From Cristatella mucedo (taxonomy: Eukaryota; Bryozoa; Phylactolaemata; Cristatellidae), in assembly GCA_009760855.2 (NCBI GenBank), contig WPIO01000024.1:2951001-3015000 (forward strand): a stretch of 64,000 nt of DNA, given 5' to 3'. Below the pieces are notes generated by a model. The model was not told the DNA's origin and ran no database searches. It saw only the letters and a program-made list of their open reading frames with translations. Every line of letters begins with the position of its first letter. Position 1 is the first letter of the stretch. Below are positions 22,757 through 32,379 of the stretch, piece after piece. The translations under genes were made by a program, and so were the position numbers.

Positions 22757-22846
22757 ATAGATGTACAATTTCGTGATCAATTCCTCGATCTTTGCCGTGA
22801 ACGTGTTACAAGGGTGATCATGAAGCTGTTCTTAACTGTCGCCTGA
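22757..22846 (+). CDS. Possible exon of a plus-strand gene
   Basis: Strong acceptor (GATCACTCCCCCTTGCAG), 29 codons IDVQFRDQFLDLCRE... then TGA. The other two frames stop within a few codons. Internal donors AGG|GTGATC (phase 0) or TGCC|GTGAAC (phase 1) would match exons at 24127 and 23926 respectively. Function unknown. Confidence 0.35.
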   Translation: MDVQFRDQFLDLCRERVTRVIMKLFLTVA

Positions 22847-23449
22847 GATATTAGTATTATTTAACTTTTTTCTCTACGTTTAACACTAGCTAACCTAAAT
22901 AGTGATGACTTGCGTACGGTCCCTCTCGACAGGGCTCTGAATCATAACGGGGTTCTTCTTATGGCCTTTTTGCTGGCCGACGTATTTGCATCGCTGGCTT
23001 TTCAGTTGGTATTTTCAGCGGTGATCCGACGCAGATGAGCGAGGACTGGCTACTGAGGCAATAATTGAATTTTCAATACATAAGATTATTAACGTGAAAT
23101 GTAGAGCTGGCCTTGCGACTTAAATCACTCGATTTTCGTTAAGCCACCTGTTATGACACTTTTCGTTTCAATTAAAAGCTTTCATGAGCCAAAGTGCTTA
23201 GTCATGTTGCTCGCAGCTTTAAGCTTGTTATTTAAAATTCTACTTGAAGCCTCTGCTGGGGTACATTTCAGTACAGCATTTAGCATCAGCCTGGGCTGTC
23301 GCCCGAAGTCGAATTGATAATACAGCTTTGCGGTTTGCTATAGCATGCGAAACAAAAGATATTACATAAATATATATACACACACATATATGTAATTTAT
23401 TTTACTGATTTCAATAAACATTTTATTTAAATCTACAATTCATTTGTTT

Positions 23450-23590
23450 AGTGCCTTAAGAAAACTTAATCTCTATTCAGGCGCTTCGCATTCGTCAAGG
23501 AGCTCGAGCCCGTGACCTTGGGAGACCTGTGACCTTGGGAGGTCTGGGCGAGCACCTTCACCACTGGGCCTAGCCAGCGCGACAGAACAG
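23450..23590 (-). mobile_element. SINE2 copy
   Basis: Minus strand: A box TAGGCCCAGTGGTGAAGG, B box GGGCTCGAGCTCC, tail GCGCCTGAATAGAGATTAAG then TTTTCTTAAGGCACT. A short internal duplication (GTGACCTTGGGAG twice) lies in the B-box area. Confidence 0.8.
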
Positions 23591-23874
23591 TCGATTATTA
23601 AGCGAAATAATCAATCAAAAAATTCATGGAAGGTGGTGACTAATTCGTAATGCTAGTTCCAGACTTTTAATCCTTAGGTTACCTCTATTATTTGACTTGT
23701 ATTAGTTTGGAATTACACAGATTTTAGTTTGGAATTACACAGAGACTTGGAGGATACCGCACGAGAGGCTTCTTTACTTTATTCTAATATCTTATTTGGA
23801 ATTCGGTGAGAACTATGTAGCCATAGCACATGGTGTCACGTAAAAGGGGAACGGAGGAGGAAAGCCAAGTCACG

Positions 23875-24080
23875 ATGGAAGTCGCTGGAGGTAAGTGGCA
23901 CGGATTAAACTACACTATTCTGCAGGAAATTATGTGCCGCCGTCACATTATAAGTACCACGCTACAATAAAACATTTGGAATACTCGTGCTTTAACTCCT
24001 CAAGCCGCACCATTACGGTCTCCTACGAGTGGCTGATAGGCTTACTACCGTACGGATTAGGAATAATGGCTAACATCTGA
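23875..24080 (+). CDS. Possible start-codon exon plus second exon
   Basis: A 16-base piece from ATG (MEVAG) to a consensus donor GGAG|GTAAGT at 23891 is followed, after only 35 bases, by acceptor ACACTATTCTGCAG. Then come two bases and 50 codons NYVPPSHYKYHATIKH... ...FNSSSRTITVSYEW... to TGA. Phases agree (G plus GA). An intron of 35 bases would be unusually short, so the ATG piece is doubtful; the 23926-24080 frame is stronger on its own. Contains an NSS sequon. Confidence 0.35.
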
Positions 24081-24126
24081 GGTCAAATGTTTGCAGGGCA
24101 GGCAAGCTGCTCATTAGTTTGTGCAG

Positions 24127-24328
24127 CTTATAGGGATGGGTCAAAAGACGTGCGCAAATCTATTTACGGCAGATGTGATAGGTGGATTCATAGAACCCCG
24201 TCACTCTCTTGAAAGGCTCCTAGCTAATGGAGAACGGGGTAGAGCCGAGAGAAAAAAGCGGAGGTGGCGATTTACGGTACATCCGGTCACGCTCGCATTA
24301 GACTTCACCAGGACGAGAAATACGCTAT
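24127..24328 (+). CDS. Exon with basic patch, plus-strand gene
   Basis: Acceptor CATTAGTTTGTGCAG, 67 codons LIGMGQKTCANLFTADV... ...ERGRAERKKRRWRFTV... ...DFTRTRNTL, donor CTAT|GTAAGATC with one base over. The frame stays open to TGA at 24414 if not spliced. CpG-rich codons and a strongly basic RKKRRWR stretch. The phase fits the large exon at 25255-25649 (T plus TC). The intron between them holds a SINE1 split by LINE-B, as expected for neutral intron sequence. Family not recognised. Confidence 0.5.
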
Positions 24329-24429
24329 GTAAGATCGGACAAGTACAGCCCTACGATTCACCAGAGCCTAAATATCGGTCATTTTTTCTAAATCGCTCTA
24401 ATAGAAAATTGTGATCACTGTCTTTGAAT

Positions 24430-24498
24430 AAAAAAATAGTAGCTGATTTAACAGCCTCTTTTCTATGGCGATAGAAGAGCTTTCATGGCTAGCTATTA
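24430..24498 (-). mobile_element. SINE1, 3' half of a split copy
   Basis: Minus-strand SINE1 3' end: AGCTGATTTAACAGCC, TATGGCGATAGAAGAGC. The copy is interrupted by LINE-B and resumes at about 25090. Confidence 0.75.
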
Positions 24499-25089
24499 TG
24501 CCACTACAGCGGACTATGAATATGGCTGCAAGGCTGGTCTTCAAGTCCCAGCGGTTTGAGCACGTGTCTCCTTTGCTGAAAGAGCTAGAATGGTTGCCGG
24601 TTGAGCAAAGGATACAGAGCAAAGTTCTTGCGCTGACCCACAAGGCCCGCCACGGCTTGGCTCCATACCTAGCTGAACTGCTGCATCAGTTTCAGCCTGT
24701 TCGCGCCCTCAGGTCCTGTGTGGACAATAAATTAGCTGTCCCAATCCTCCGCTTAAAGACAGTTGGCGACAGAAGCTTTAGCTCTGCAGGTCCTAGACTG
24801 TGGAACTCGCTTCCACAATTCTTACGCAACGACATCTACTCTCCAACTGCCGACTATGGCACATCTTTTTCAGCGGTCCTGAACTGCTACTTCTATGCTA
24901 CTCACTACCTCAACTGCTCTCCTAACTCTGCTATGCTTCCCACTTTCTCTTTGTTGCGTGAGACGAAGTCTGTTGGCTACCGAATGCGTACCGAAAGCCG
25001 CTTAGGCTGTGAGTGTGCTATACAAAACTCTCCTGCGTAACACCCACATGGTCTTTATGACTTTGTGGAGTTACTGACGGAGATACATT
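24499..25089 (+). mobile_element. LINE-B, best-preserved 3' end, inside SINE1
   Basis: A single frame of about 180 codons is open to the natural end. It contains MNMAARLVFKSQRFEHVSP, HKARHGLAPYLAELL, VGDRSFSSAGPRLWNSLP and TFSLLRETKSVGYRMR, followed by the 3' UTR ending GAGTTACTGACGGAGATACA and TTACAT. The GDRxFSxAxPxxWNSLP word is shared with LINE-A and is usual near the C-terminus of CR1/L2-type ORF2 proteins. No RT or endonuclease remains, so the copy is 5'-truncated and dead on its own, but its intactness suggests a recent insertion. Confidence 0.9.
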
Positions 25090-25205
25090 ACATCGCCACC
25101 CCTTGCAGTGGCGATAAAGAATCACCCGCCGCAGGATTGGAATCCACGACTTTGGGACTGAGGTCGTGAAATGCAACCTCCTTAACTAGTTTACTATCAC
25201 GGCTC
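25090..25205 (-). mobile_element. SINE1, 5' half of a split copy
   Basis: Minus-strand SINE1 continued: CTTGCAGTGGCGATAAAG, GATTGGAATCCACG (decayed B box), and the head ending CACGGCTCACC. With 24430-24498 it makes one element with LINE-B in the middle. Confidence 0.8.
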
Positions 25206-25254
25206 ACCAAATACCACCAACAGATCGTCAATTAAAAGGTCAGGGAAAGTACAG

Positions 25255-25649
25255 TCATCTTTGCTGTCCTGAGTGTTGTTGCTCACACGTATGACAGTAT
25301 TGTCAGCTTACTGGTTTCGTTTGAATGCCAACTGAAACTTACTTTATCCATATTTTATCGCACTTTCACAAGCTATTTAGCAATAGTCTATAGAAAAATC
25401 TTGGACAGAAAAGTACGATGTAAGATGAAAGAGAAATTTCCTCGGACCTCAGATTTTAAGGCAGACTATTTACGTACCTGTCTAAGAATGTCTGATCTAA
25501 AGGCTTCGAATTCTTTTATCCAGCAAAGACTTCTAAACTTGATTTCTTGCCAGGATAGAATTTTTCTTCCAGTGAATTTTGAAGAGGGGCTAGCAATAAT
25601 TCGCCAAATAACTGCCTCCTGTACCCAATCTGTTCATGGAAAAAATTAA
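25255..25649 (+). CDS. Large last exon, plus-strand gene
   Basis: Open for 130 codons to TAA, among the longest non-repeat frames in the window. It begins with a hydrophobic run (IFAVLSVVAHTYDSIVSLLV) and a second moderately hydrophobic stretch to YLAIVYRKILDRK, which suggests one or two membrane segments followed by a basic cytoplasmic part. The rest reads RMSDLKASNSFIQQRLLN... ...FLPVNFEEGLAIIRQ... ...VHGKN. The acceptor (AAAGTACAG) has a poor pyrimidine tract, so the start is uncertain; the frame is open from about 25234. Joins in phase to 24127-24328. Family unknown. Confidence 0.5.
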
Positions 25650-26388
25650 GTGATATACACACTAATTGTGCGGAAATTTCTTAATGATATTCGAAGGTCA
25701 AACTCAGAGTCTGCATAAACTAAAAATTCAGCTTAGTTTAGGCCCAAATACACTGTTCGGGTTATAAAAAGGGTGACAAATAACCAACAATGTAGGTAAT
25801 AATCAAAAACTGAAACCACTCAGCATCTTATCGAGCTAACAATCGCCGTCTCCCAAAGATTGTTGGCAAGTCAAACTGCTCTTCATATTTATGTATATAA
25901 ATACATATATACATATATTCTTAGGGAGTTTTTATGTATTAGTAACTGCATATATTTTTATTATTCATTACCTATATATTCATTACTACAAAATAAAAAT
26001 TCCAAATTCCATATATGGATCACTAGGTTACAGTGGTATCCATCAGCAATAAGATCTAACTGTTGGATTGAAAGCTATGGTATTGACTCAAAAAGGTTAA
26101 TCGGTCACTACTGATTTGATAGTTTCCAGGTATTTGCAAACAGCCCATGAATATTCCTTGAGCTCTTTGCTTAGCATTTTTTATCTTATGCTCCGTTGGG
26201 CTCTTAATCTTTACCATAATTGACTATTTTATCAATAGCCCAATGCACAATGCAAAATTCAAAATACTTCATGACTGGCTATTATGAGTTGTTCAGCTAA
26301 AACCAGGCTTGATAGGGGAATATATTCAGTAAATCATTGGCAATCTCTGTGATGTGGTAATTTCCACATTTGAAACATCATGAAAGAT

Positions 26389-26620
26389 CTAGAGAACCAC
26401 TTTCTGTGCCTCCTCTTTCGTGACACAGTCACGCTGGCTTGCAAAAACATCGCGATCTTTTTCTGTCATGTTTTCTGGATTAGCTAAACTTTTTGACTGA
26501 TGCATTTCACCATTATCTGGTTCCATTGGCCTCGATGTGTTGACTTCAGTACTGTTCTTAGGTGACGTGTCATTTTCAGTCTCCTCCACTTTTTTAAAAA
26601 GTTTGGAGACCATGCCTGAC
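26389..26620 (-). CDS. Last exon of the 26-40 kb membrane-protein gene
   Basis: Minus strand: acceptor GTGTTCTTGAAG, one base, 76 codons SGMVSKLFKKVEETEND... ...MEPDNGEMHQSKSLANPEN... ...EEAQKVVL then TAG. Hydrophilic, rich in E, K, N and S, with no cysteine-rich domain; fits an intrinsically disordered cytoplasmic tail. Phase matches both 27775-27819 and 31272-31790 (two bases plus one). A minus-strand AATAAA at 25957-25962 could serve polyadenylation. Confidence 0.6.
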
Positions 26621-26744
26621 CTTCAAGAACACTAGAGATTAGCGAACCACGTAATTACACTGTTTTCATTAATGACCGATCCAATGCGCCTGCGCTTAGA
26701 GTTGCTTGCGTCTTGTAAGGAAATACTTTTGTGGAGACCGCACA

Positions 26745-27080
26745 GTCATCCAACTTAGCAAATGTAAAACGCCTAGGAAGAGATTGAGTTCTCTGAGGGC
26801 GCTTTATCAAGTACATTATTATTATTATTATAACACATCTATTTATCACAGCATTTAGTCCACAAGATTCGTCATTTGTGTGCTTATGCGTGCTGTCACT
26901 GTGCATGCCGCCACTAACCAAATTTGCATGCTGATCCTGTACATGCCACCTCTAACTATATTAAGCTTATTGTCGTTGAGCATGCTACAACTACCAAATT
27001 CAACCGTGCTGCATTTGCAGTAAATACAGAGTGGTAAGAAAGAGATTGGATTGTGAGAGGGCGCTATAGCAACTGTATTA
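26745..27080 (+). mobile_element. Two LINE-A 3' ends in tandem
   Basis: The first ends with the hairpin at 26768-26803 plus (ATT)n to about 26832. The second starts CACATCTATTTATCACAGC, runs through the 3' UTR and ends with a decayed hairpin at about 27030-27065. The second may be the older host, with the first inserted into it. Confidence 0.75.
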
Positions 27081-27304
27081 GTACTAATTAGATCTGCTAT
27101 CTCGAAACGGAGCTGAATTACTGATTGAAAGAAATATCGACGATTGATGAGCCATTACTTCGAGGAAGAGATTATGTTTAAATATAGCGACCTTTCTGTC
27201 GCCAAGATGACAGAATACACATTATTGCAGAACCACCAATAAGTAATATGCTTTATGTGCCTAACTAAACCAGCTTTTTGTTATTTATTAACTGCACTTG
27301 CACC

Positions 27305-27502
27305 TTAGGATATCGTGAGAGCAGAGGCTGAGCAAGGGGGCAGGGGGCTAGAGGTCACTCCATAGTGAACAGTGGCTTGTGCCAACCCCTCGATCGTCAC
27401 CAGAGAATAAATTACCTCCTGCTTCAACACAACCACTGAGTTCGCATCGAAACAAGCTATTATTTCGCATTTATAATTTGTCATCATGCGGGTCTTATCA
27501 TC
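27305..27502 (-). CDS. Possible exon, relation unclear
   Basis: Minus strand: acceptor ACTAGATTTTCATTTAG, 65 codons DDKTRMMTNYKCEIIACFD... ...SVVVLKQE|VIYSL... ...SASALTIS to TAA. A strong donor CAGGAG|GTAATT inside would end it at 27416 in phase 0. It lies in the intron between 27775 and 26620 of the membrane-protein gene, but its phase does not fit that chain, so it may be an alternative end, another gene or chance. Confidence 0.35.
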   Translation of the reverse strand, partial: DDKTRMMTNYKCEIIACFDANSVVVLKQEVIYSLVTIEGLAQATVHYGVTSSPLPPCSASALTIS

Positions 27503-27774
27503 CTAAATGAAAATCTAGTGGTTCTTTCACCCTGCATGTAAGAATTTTGGCTATAGCCCCTTAGATACCTATTTAGCCGGTGTTGCCTCGAGATGAAAAT
27601 CCTGGCTTGATCTCTGCATAGGAGTTGGCATTAGAAAAAAGTAGCATGCTAAGAGGGACTTGGATGTTCAACGAGCGCTCCTAATCTCCGGTGGCTATAA
27701 ATTAGCTGAGCACAAGATGCCACTTCCTCCAAGTTTTTAGTTTCTAGAAGATTGCTGATGACTCTAACGCTTAC

Positions 27775-27819
27775 CAGTATTTTGCGGATTTCTTTCGATC
27801 CTTTTCAACATTTTTCTTC
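27775..27819 (-). CDS. 45-nt symmetric exon of the membrane-protein gene
   Basis: Minus strand: acceptor CTGCAATGAATGTTGTAG, 45 bases, donor ACTG|GTAAGC. In the frame carried over from 31272-31790 it reads KKNVEKDRKKSAKYW, a basic stretch that suits a cytoplasmic tail. Length is a multiple of three and both ends are phase 2, so it can be skipped without shifting the frame (possible cassette exon). Confidence 0.45.
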
Positions 27820-28679
27820 CTACAACATTCATTGCAGAGTATAACAGCATGCACATCAAGTTTTATAAAGAGATTAACTTAAAGATTGATCTCTCTAAGG
27901 TATTTAACCTACTGCTCAATGTCGGTGACGACCTCCATCGATACCTTCCTGCCAAGAGTCTGTGAGTTGACTTTTCTGAAGTGAATAATGATATCATGTA
28001 TTATTATTGAAACAAAATTATTATTAATATTTACTTACTTAGCTGATCTTTAAGTCTGCGAGTCCTAACATATAACATAACATTTTTAATCGATCATGCT
28101 GCCTACTCAAGCGACAATCACGAAGCAGAAACTACCCTGGCTAACATGCTAGAGCAAATCTTTTTTCTTTTTGCACACCCCATTTCATCTGTTTGCATAA
28201 TTATAATTATTATCTCTTCATTGATTTATTCAAGCGATGCTTTTCAGTGGCACTTTCCTTCATCAGAAGTTACGGTCACATGATTTTCCAGCCTGCCAAC
28301 TAGTAACGGTACGAATTCACTCAGCTATTCGTACCTTTTTCCGCATAATCATACTTTGTGTCTTATGGCAGTGAGTGACACAGCACCTTAATTGAGAATT
28401 AGTCCGTTTACGGTGCTGTACCAACAGCACGTTACTTGTTATCGTTATTTTCTTCAAAGCCGATTAAGCTAGGTGGATCATATTTTAGAAGCCTGAGATT
28501 GTTTAGGTCTTAAAAATCGATCGCCTTCATAAACCACAACATGGTAAATCCCTGTTGGAGTGCACTCAACTTAGATCGGTAATTTGTAATTTTGTATGCG
28601 AGTCATTGACTGAAAAAGTTAGTCAGCCCATCAGACGCATTTCTGACGTCACGTACGAAGTTATTCCCAGCGTGATACT

Positions 28680-28752
28680 TATAGTATAACTAAACTAAGA
28701 CGTTACATTTCTAACCTATAGTATAACTAAACTAAGACGTTACATTTCTAAT
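28680..28752. repeat. 37-bp tandem duplication
   Basis: TATAGTATAACTAAACTAAG and the following GACGTTACATTTCTAA occur twice, almost identically, at 28680 and 28717. Probably a recent replication or repair slip. Confidence 0.9.
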
Positions 28753-28959
28753 GAGTGACAAGCCACAATAAAAAAGGTGAAATAATTTACTAATTGAAAA
28801 ATCTAGCTATAACACTCTCTTTTGCTTCGAAAAGAAAATCTAGTCTTCCAATAACTTAATAAGCAGAGGTGCATGTGATGGAATGTAACTTTTACCTTAA
28901 CTCGGAGTAGCCACAAATACTCCCTGGGTATTAAGCCGTAGAGTTTTCCATAGCTCACC

Positions 28960-29054
28960 AATAGTGACATTCGGTACGGCTTCGGTTAACAACAGACTTC
29001 ATCTCACGCACCAAAGGAAAACTTAAGAAGCAGAGGTGAGTCAGGCAGGCACGT

Positions 29055-29095
<41 letters not shown>

Positions 29096-29480
29096 GCTTG
29101 GAAGTATTATCTAATTACGTCTCAAAATATTGTGCTAAAATCGGCAGCAAGACAGCTGTGTCACTGCAAAAGAACTCTAGAAGTGAGTTCCATAGTCTAG
29201 GACCGGAAGGACGAAAGCTTCTGAGGTGCAGTTCGCCTAGATATGAGGAATCCAAGCGATGTTTGGCCTTTAGAGTCGGCGTAAGAACTTAACTCTGTAA
29301 CTGTCTATAAACTGGAAGTCATTGAAACTCCTTCAGCAAAGGAGACACGTGGCTGACCATCTGAAAATTGTGCAACATCCTGGTATCAATATTTATCACC
29401 AGCTGTAGCTGCCTACTAGTTTTGTTTGGCAGGGCCAGCCACAGTAGAATAAGAATAGTTTAGCATAGGCATAAACAGAG
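28960..29480 (-). mobile_element. LINE-B copy with (GA)n insert
   Basis: Minus-strand LINE-B words: GACTTCATCTCACGCACC, AAGGAAAACTTAAGAAG, then a long GA run, then CTGTGTCACTGCAAAAG-like sequence, GTTCCATAGTCTAGGACC and the upstream part to about 29480. Old and frameshifted. Confidence 0.65.
29057..29092. repeat. (GA)n microsatellite
   Basis: About 18 uninterrupted GA units inside the LINE-B copy, at the position where other copies have a GTGAGTAGCATAGAAG stretch. Confidence 0.95.
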
Positions 29481-29756
29481 AGCTAATTAAAGATTCAGAA
29501 ACTGATCACGGTTTTCAAGTTTTGGAAACTTGCTCTGTAAAAGACAAAGAAGTTATAAAATGAAATCCACAGTTTCTGCTTGACGGAAATGTATCATCAT
29601 AACACTTAAAAACGTATTTTTAAGAGAGTTGAACACTGGAAATAGTGTACATGAAACTCAATAGTATGAGTTTCAGTAAATATTAGGCAAACGGAGCGGT
29701 TTTTCCCCTTTTTACTTTGTAAGTACAAGCTACTCTGCTATTAACCGAGCCTATAC

Positions 29757-30062
29757 CATCCGCCGAGCTGGTTTGATTCAGTGGTTAAAGTGCTGCCCCC
29801 GACCAAGATCTGGATCAGGTCGTGGGCTTGAGTCCCGAGGTATACGTGATTAAATGTAAATAAATATAATTTATTTGTATAGCGCCCTAAGAGAATTCTA
29901 TCTCTATTCAGGTGCTTCAATTTTGCCACAAGGCTCGAGACCACGACCTCGGCCAGTCGTTGATTGTGGTGAGCACATTAATCACTCGGCCAAACCAGCT
30001 TGGCGAATAGAGATGCGCCTGAATAGAGATTAAGTTCTCTTCGGGCGCTATACAAATGTATT
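29757..30062 (+). mobile_element. SINE2 interrupted by an opposite SINE2
   Basis: The plus copy has its tRNA-like head at 29757-29850 (TTTGATTCAGTGGTTAAAG, B box GGCTTGAGTCCC) and its tail at about 30005-30062 (GCGCCTGAATAGAGATTAAG, TCTTCGGGCGCTATACAAAT). Between them, about 29862-30001, is a complete minus copy: head TTTGGCCGAGTGATTAATG (very like a tRNA-Ser/Leu A box), B box GGTCTCGAGCC, same tail. Confidence 0.8.
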
Positions 30063-30089
30063 CCGTTTATGCACTCATATCAAAATTGA

Positions 30090-30325
30090 GGGAAACCTGA
30101 TGCTTAAATGGCGCTGAATCTGCACGAAATCTAGGTGTCCTCTTCTAAAGTAACTATTAATTAGACGTATACATCAGCTCCACAGTTAAGTCTGCCTTCC
30201 TTCAGCTACAGAACATTTCTCAAATTTGAACTTGTTTAGAAAGAGATGCTAAGTCTAAATTGGTCAATGCATTTGTGACATCCCGTCTTGACTTCTCTGA
30301 CTTACTGCTTGTTGGTAATAATAAT
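30090..30325 (+). mobile_element. LINE-A fragment, first part
   Basis: Plus-strand LINE-A words (AATCTGCACGAAATCTAGG, CTGCCTTCCTTCAGCTAC, ACATCCCGTCTTGACTTC) stop at a minus-strand LINE-A. Confidence 0.7.
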
Positions 30326-30860
30326 ATCAATAATAAAAGTACATTTGTATTGCGCTCTCGGAGGAGCTAAAGAATTAAGGGGCGTAAAAGTGAGTTAAGA
30401 AACCTTGAAGTTTATGCGTTACCTGATTGGAAGCTGTGCAGGTTGGAATGAAGAGGTGTTATTTAGCCACTGGCACCACTCACGACAGGCAAGCCTAGCT
30501 ATAGTTTTTCACGAGCTGTAAGTGCCTGATTGCACATCTGGTAGACCAACAAGCATTGACTTATAGAAGTTCAGACGTGATGTTGCAAATGCATATACCA
30601 AGTAAGATGTGGTATCCCTGTCTCAACAAGTCCAAATTGTAGCAAGGTCACGTAGCTGAAAGTTGGCAGGCTTGACTGTGGAGCTGATATGTCCTCTAAT
30701 GAAACATCACTCTGGAACATGGCACCTATATTTTGTGAAGATTCAACTAGATATATGTTTGCAGAGCCGATTTTGAATGTTAACGTGTCTAATTTATAAA
30801 TCGCACTTGGTTTGCCCTTAACTATTAAGTTGGTTTGATCATCGTGCAATTTGGTTTATA
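30326..30860 (-). mobile_element. LINE-A fragment lying in a plus-strand LINE-A
   Basis: Minus strand: IVKGKPSAIYKLDTLTFKIG and SSQNIGAMFQSDVSLED, the region between the RT thumb and the C-terminal domain, continuing to LHRLPVRQRI-like words. It lacks the 3' UTR; the left boundary has an AATAAT/TATCAATAAT run. Confidence 0.7.
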
Positions 30861-31190
30861 TTTTATCCATGCGTGGAACTTACTTTCGATCAACTTCATA
30901 ACATCCCCTGACTCGGCAAAATTTAAAAATATGCTAAAATGCATCTATTTATTACATTATTTAGTGGGTCAATTTTTTTAGTCCTTTGCATGCTTATGCG
31001 TGCTGTCAGTGTCCATGCGGCCTAACCGTATTTGCATTCTGATCCAACGGAGGTCGCATCTAATGATATGCTTGCTATCCTTGATCAAGCTACCACGAAC
31101 TGTTTCATCAGCCTACCTTCACCGCATACGTAAAGTGCCTGGCAAGAGATTAAGATCTCTGGGATCACTATTAATTTATTACCCTTAATA
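30861..31190 (+). mobile_element. LINE-A 3' end
   Basis: Resumes near TGCGTGGAACTTACTTTCG (cf. AWNSLP), then 3' UTR and a hairpin at 31135-31170. About 300 bases of the element are missing relative to 30325, so a deletion accompanied or followed the nested insertion. Confidence 0.7.
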
Positions 31191-31271
31191 TTAGGAATCT
31201 TACAGTGAGCTGTCTATTGTTTTAATTGAACGGAGGCTAGATCTTTTTACTGCATAACTTGGCCTACTTAC

Positions 31272-31790
31272 TCTTTTGCATCTCCAAACATCATGCTCGG
31301 CCTCCTAAAAGTATTCTGGACCTTGGCTGCTGATGATATTGCAGAAGCCAAGCCTTTAAAAGTCAGCTTGGATGGCTTTCCTACGACCACGGAAGCGGGC
31401 GATTGGAATTCAGCTGGTGCGAGCCCTTGCAAAGCCTGTGGATAAACCATTGCACCCGTCATCATTGTCGGGGCGATCATCGCCGGACCCTGCATTCGAG
31501 CCATAAGCTTGGCGATCCAGGCATCACGAATTCTCCGCCTCAGTAATGAAGTCGCAGCGGCATATTGCGTTGCACTTGACAGCTGGTAAGCCTTTGCCAT
31601 TTCCAAAGATCTAAAAGGCGTTGGCATTAATTTGCCGTCTCCGTTTTTTGAAGCTGTTGGTTCAGCGACACTGTTGTGCAGTGACTCGGTTACTGAGAGG
31701 CGATCGTGGCGATCACTTTCGTTAGTGTATTCGTTGAGACAGTATTCGAAGGTTGCCGTGTCCCATGACGGTAAAGACCGATCATCTGAC
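31272..31790 (-). CDS. Long cytoplasmic exon of the membrane-protein gene
   Basis: Minus strand: acceptor TTGTTGAAAGTTTTAG, one base, 172 codons open throughout, donor AAAAGA|GTAAGT. It begins SDDRSLPSWDTATFEYC, continues NEYTNESDRHDRLSV, then YQLSSATQYAAATSLLRRR (probably helical) and an alanine/methionine/proline-rich part (MIAPTMMTGAMVYPQAL), and ends RRPSMMFGDAK. No domain recognised. Directly downstream in phase of the transmembrane exon at 36278-36405, so cytoplasmic. Both ends are phase 2. This is the longest non-repeat exon seen here; the opposite-strand open frame is a shadow. Confidence 0.65.
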
Positions 31791-32014
31791 CTAAAACTTT
31801 CAACAATAGTTTTCACATTCAGAGAGACACACGAAACTGTGACTTTGTGTCAAGCTAGGCTGGTCACGAGGAACTTTGACAAGCCTATCGAACGATTCGT
31901 TTGCAGATCCTCTAGATGGCTCCGTTTAAACAAGGTGACCGCCAGCTTCCCTCGAAAAATTTCTGCACTAAGCAATTTGCATAGTAGAATTACTGAAACC
32001 GCTTTCTGTACTCA

Positions 32015-32075
32015 AGTCGAATGTAAAGTGACTAGAAAAAGATTGAGTTCTCTGAGGGCCCTTTATCAAGTGCAC

Positions 32076-32110
<35 letters not shown>
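32015..32110 (+). mobile_element. LINE-A 3' tip
   Basis: GTGACTAGAAAAAGATTGAG then TTCTCTGAGGGCCCTTTATC, and (ATT)n to 32110. Only the hairpin and tail are clear; an example of extreme 5' truncation. Confidence 0.75.
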
Positions 32111-32111
<1 letters not shown>

Positions 32112-32379
32112 GTCTTATGAGGATGGACATTACTACTTAACTTGTAAGATACTATGATCAGGCGAAGTTATATTTTAAAACTTATTATAACTTAGGGATG
32201 AATTACCGTGGAGCTCAGGTACATTTTGTAATTCTTGGTCATCGATTCGTGTAATGCATAAGCAATAGTGAGGAACTGTGATCCTGAGCTTGGAACTAGG
32301 TACCACAATAACAGTGCCTATCTGGTAAACAAAATAAGCTGGTTGACTGCCGATCATTTCACTTCCAATCACACTAATA

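Noticed and set aside
31632-32111. Plus-strand 159-codon frame ending in a tyrosine run
   Set aside because: It is the antisense of the minus-strand exon 31272-31790, then runs into a LINE-A hairpin and (ATT)n; the tyrosine run is the repeat.
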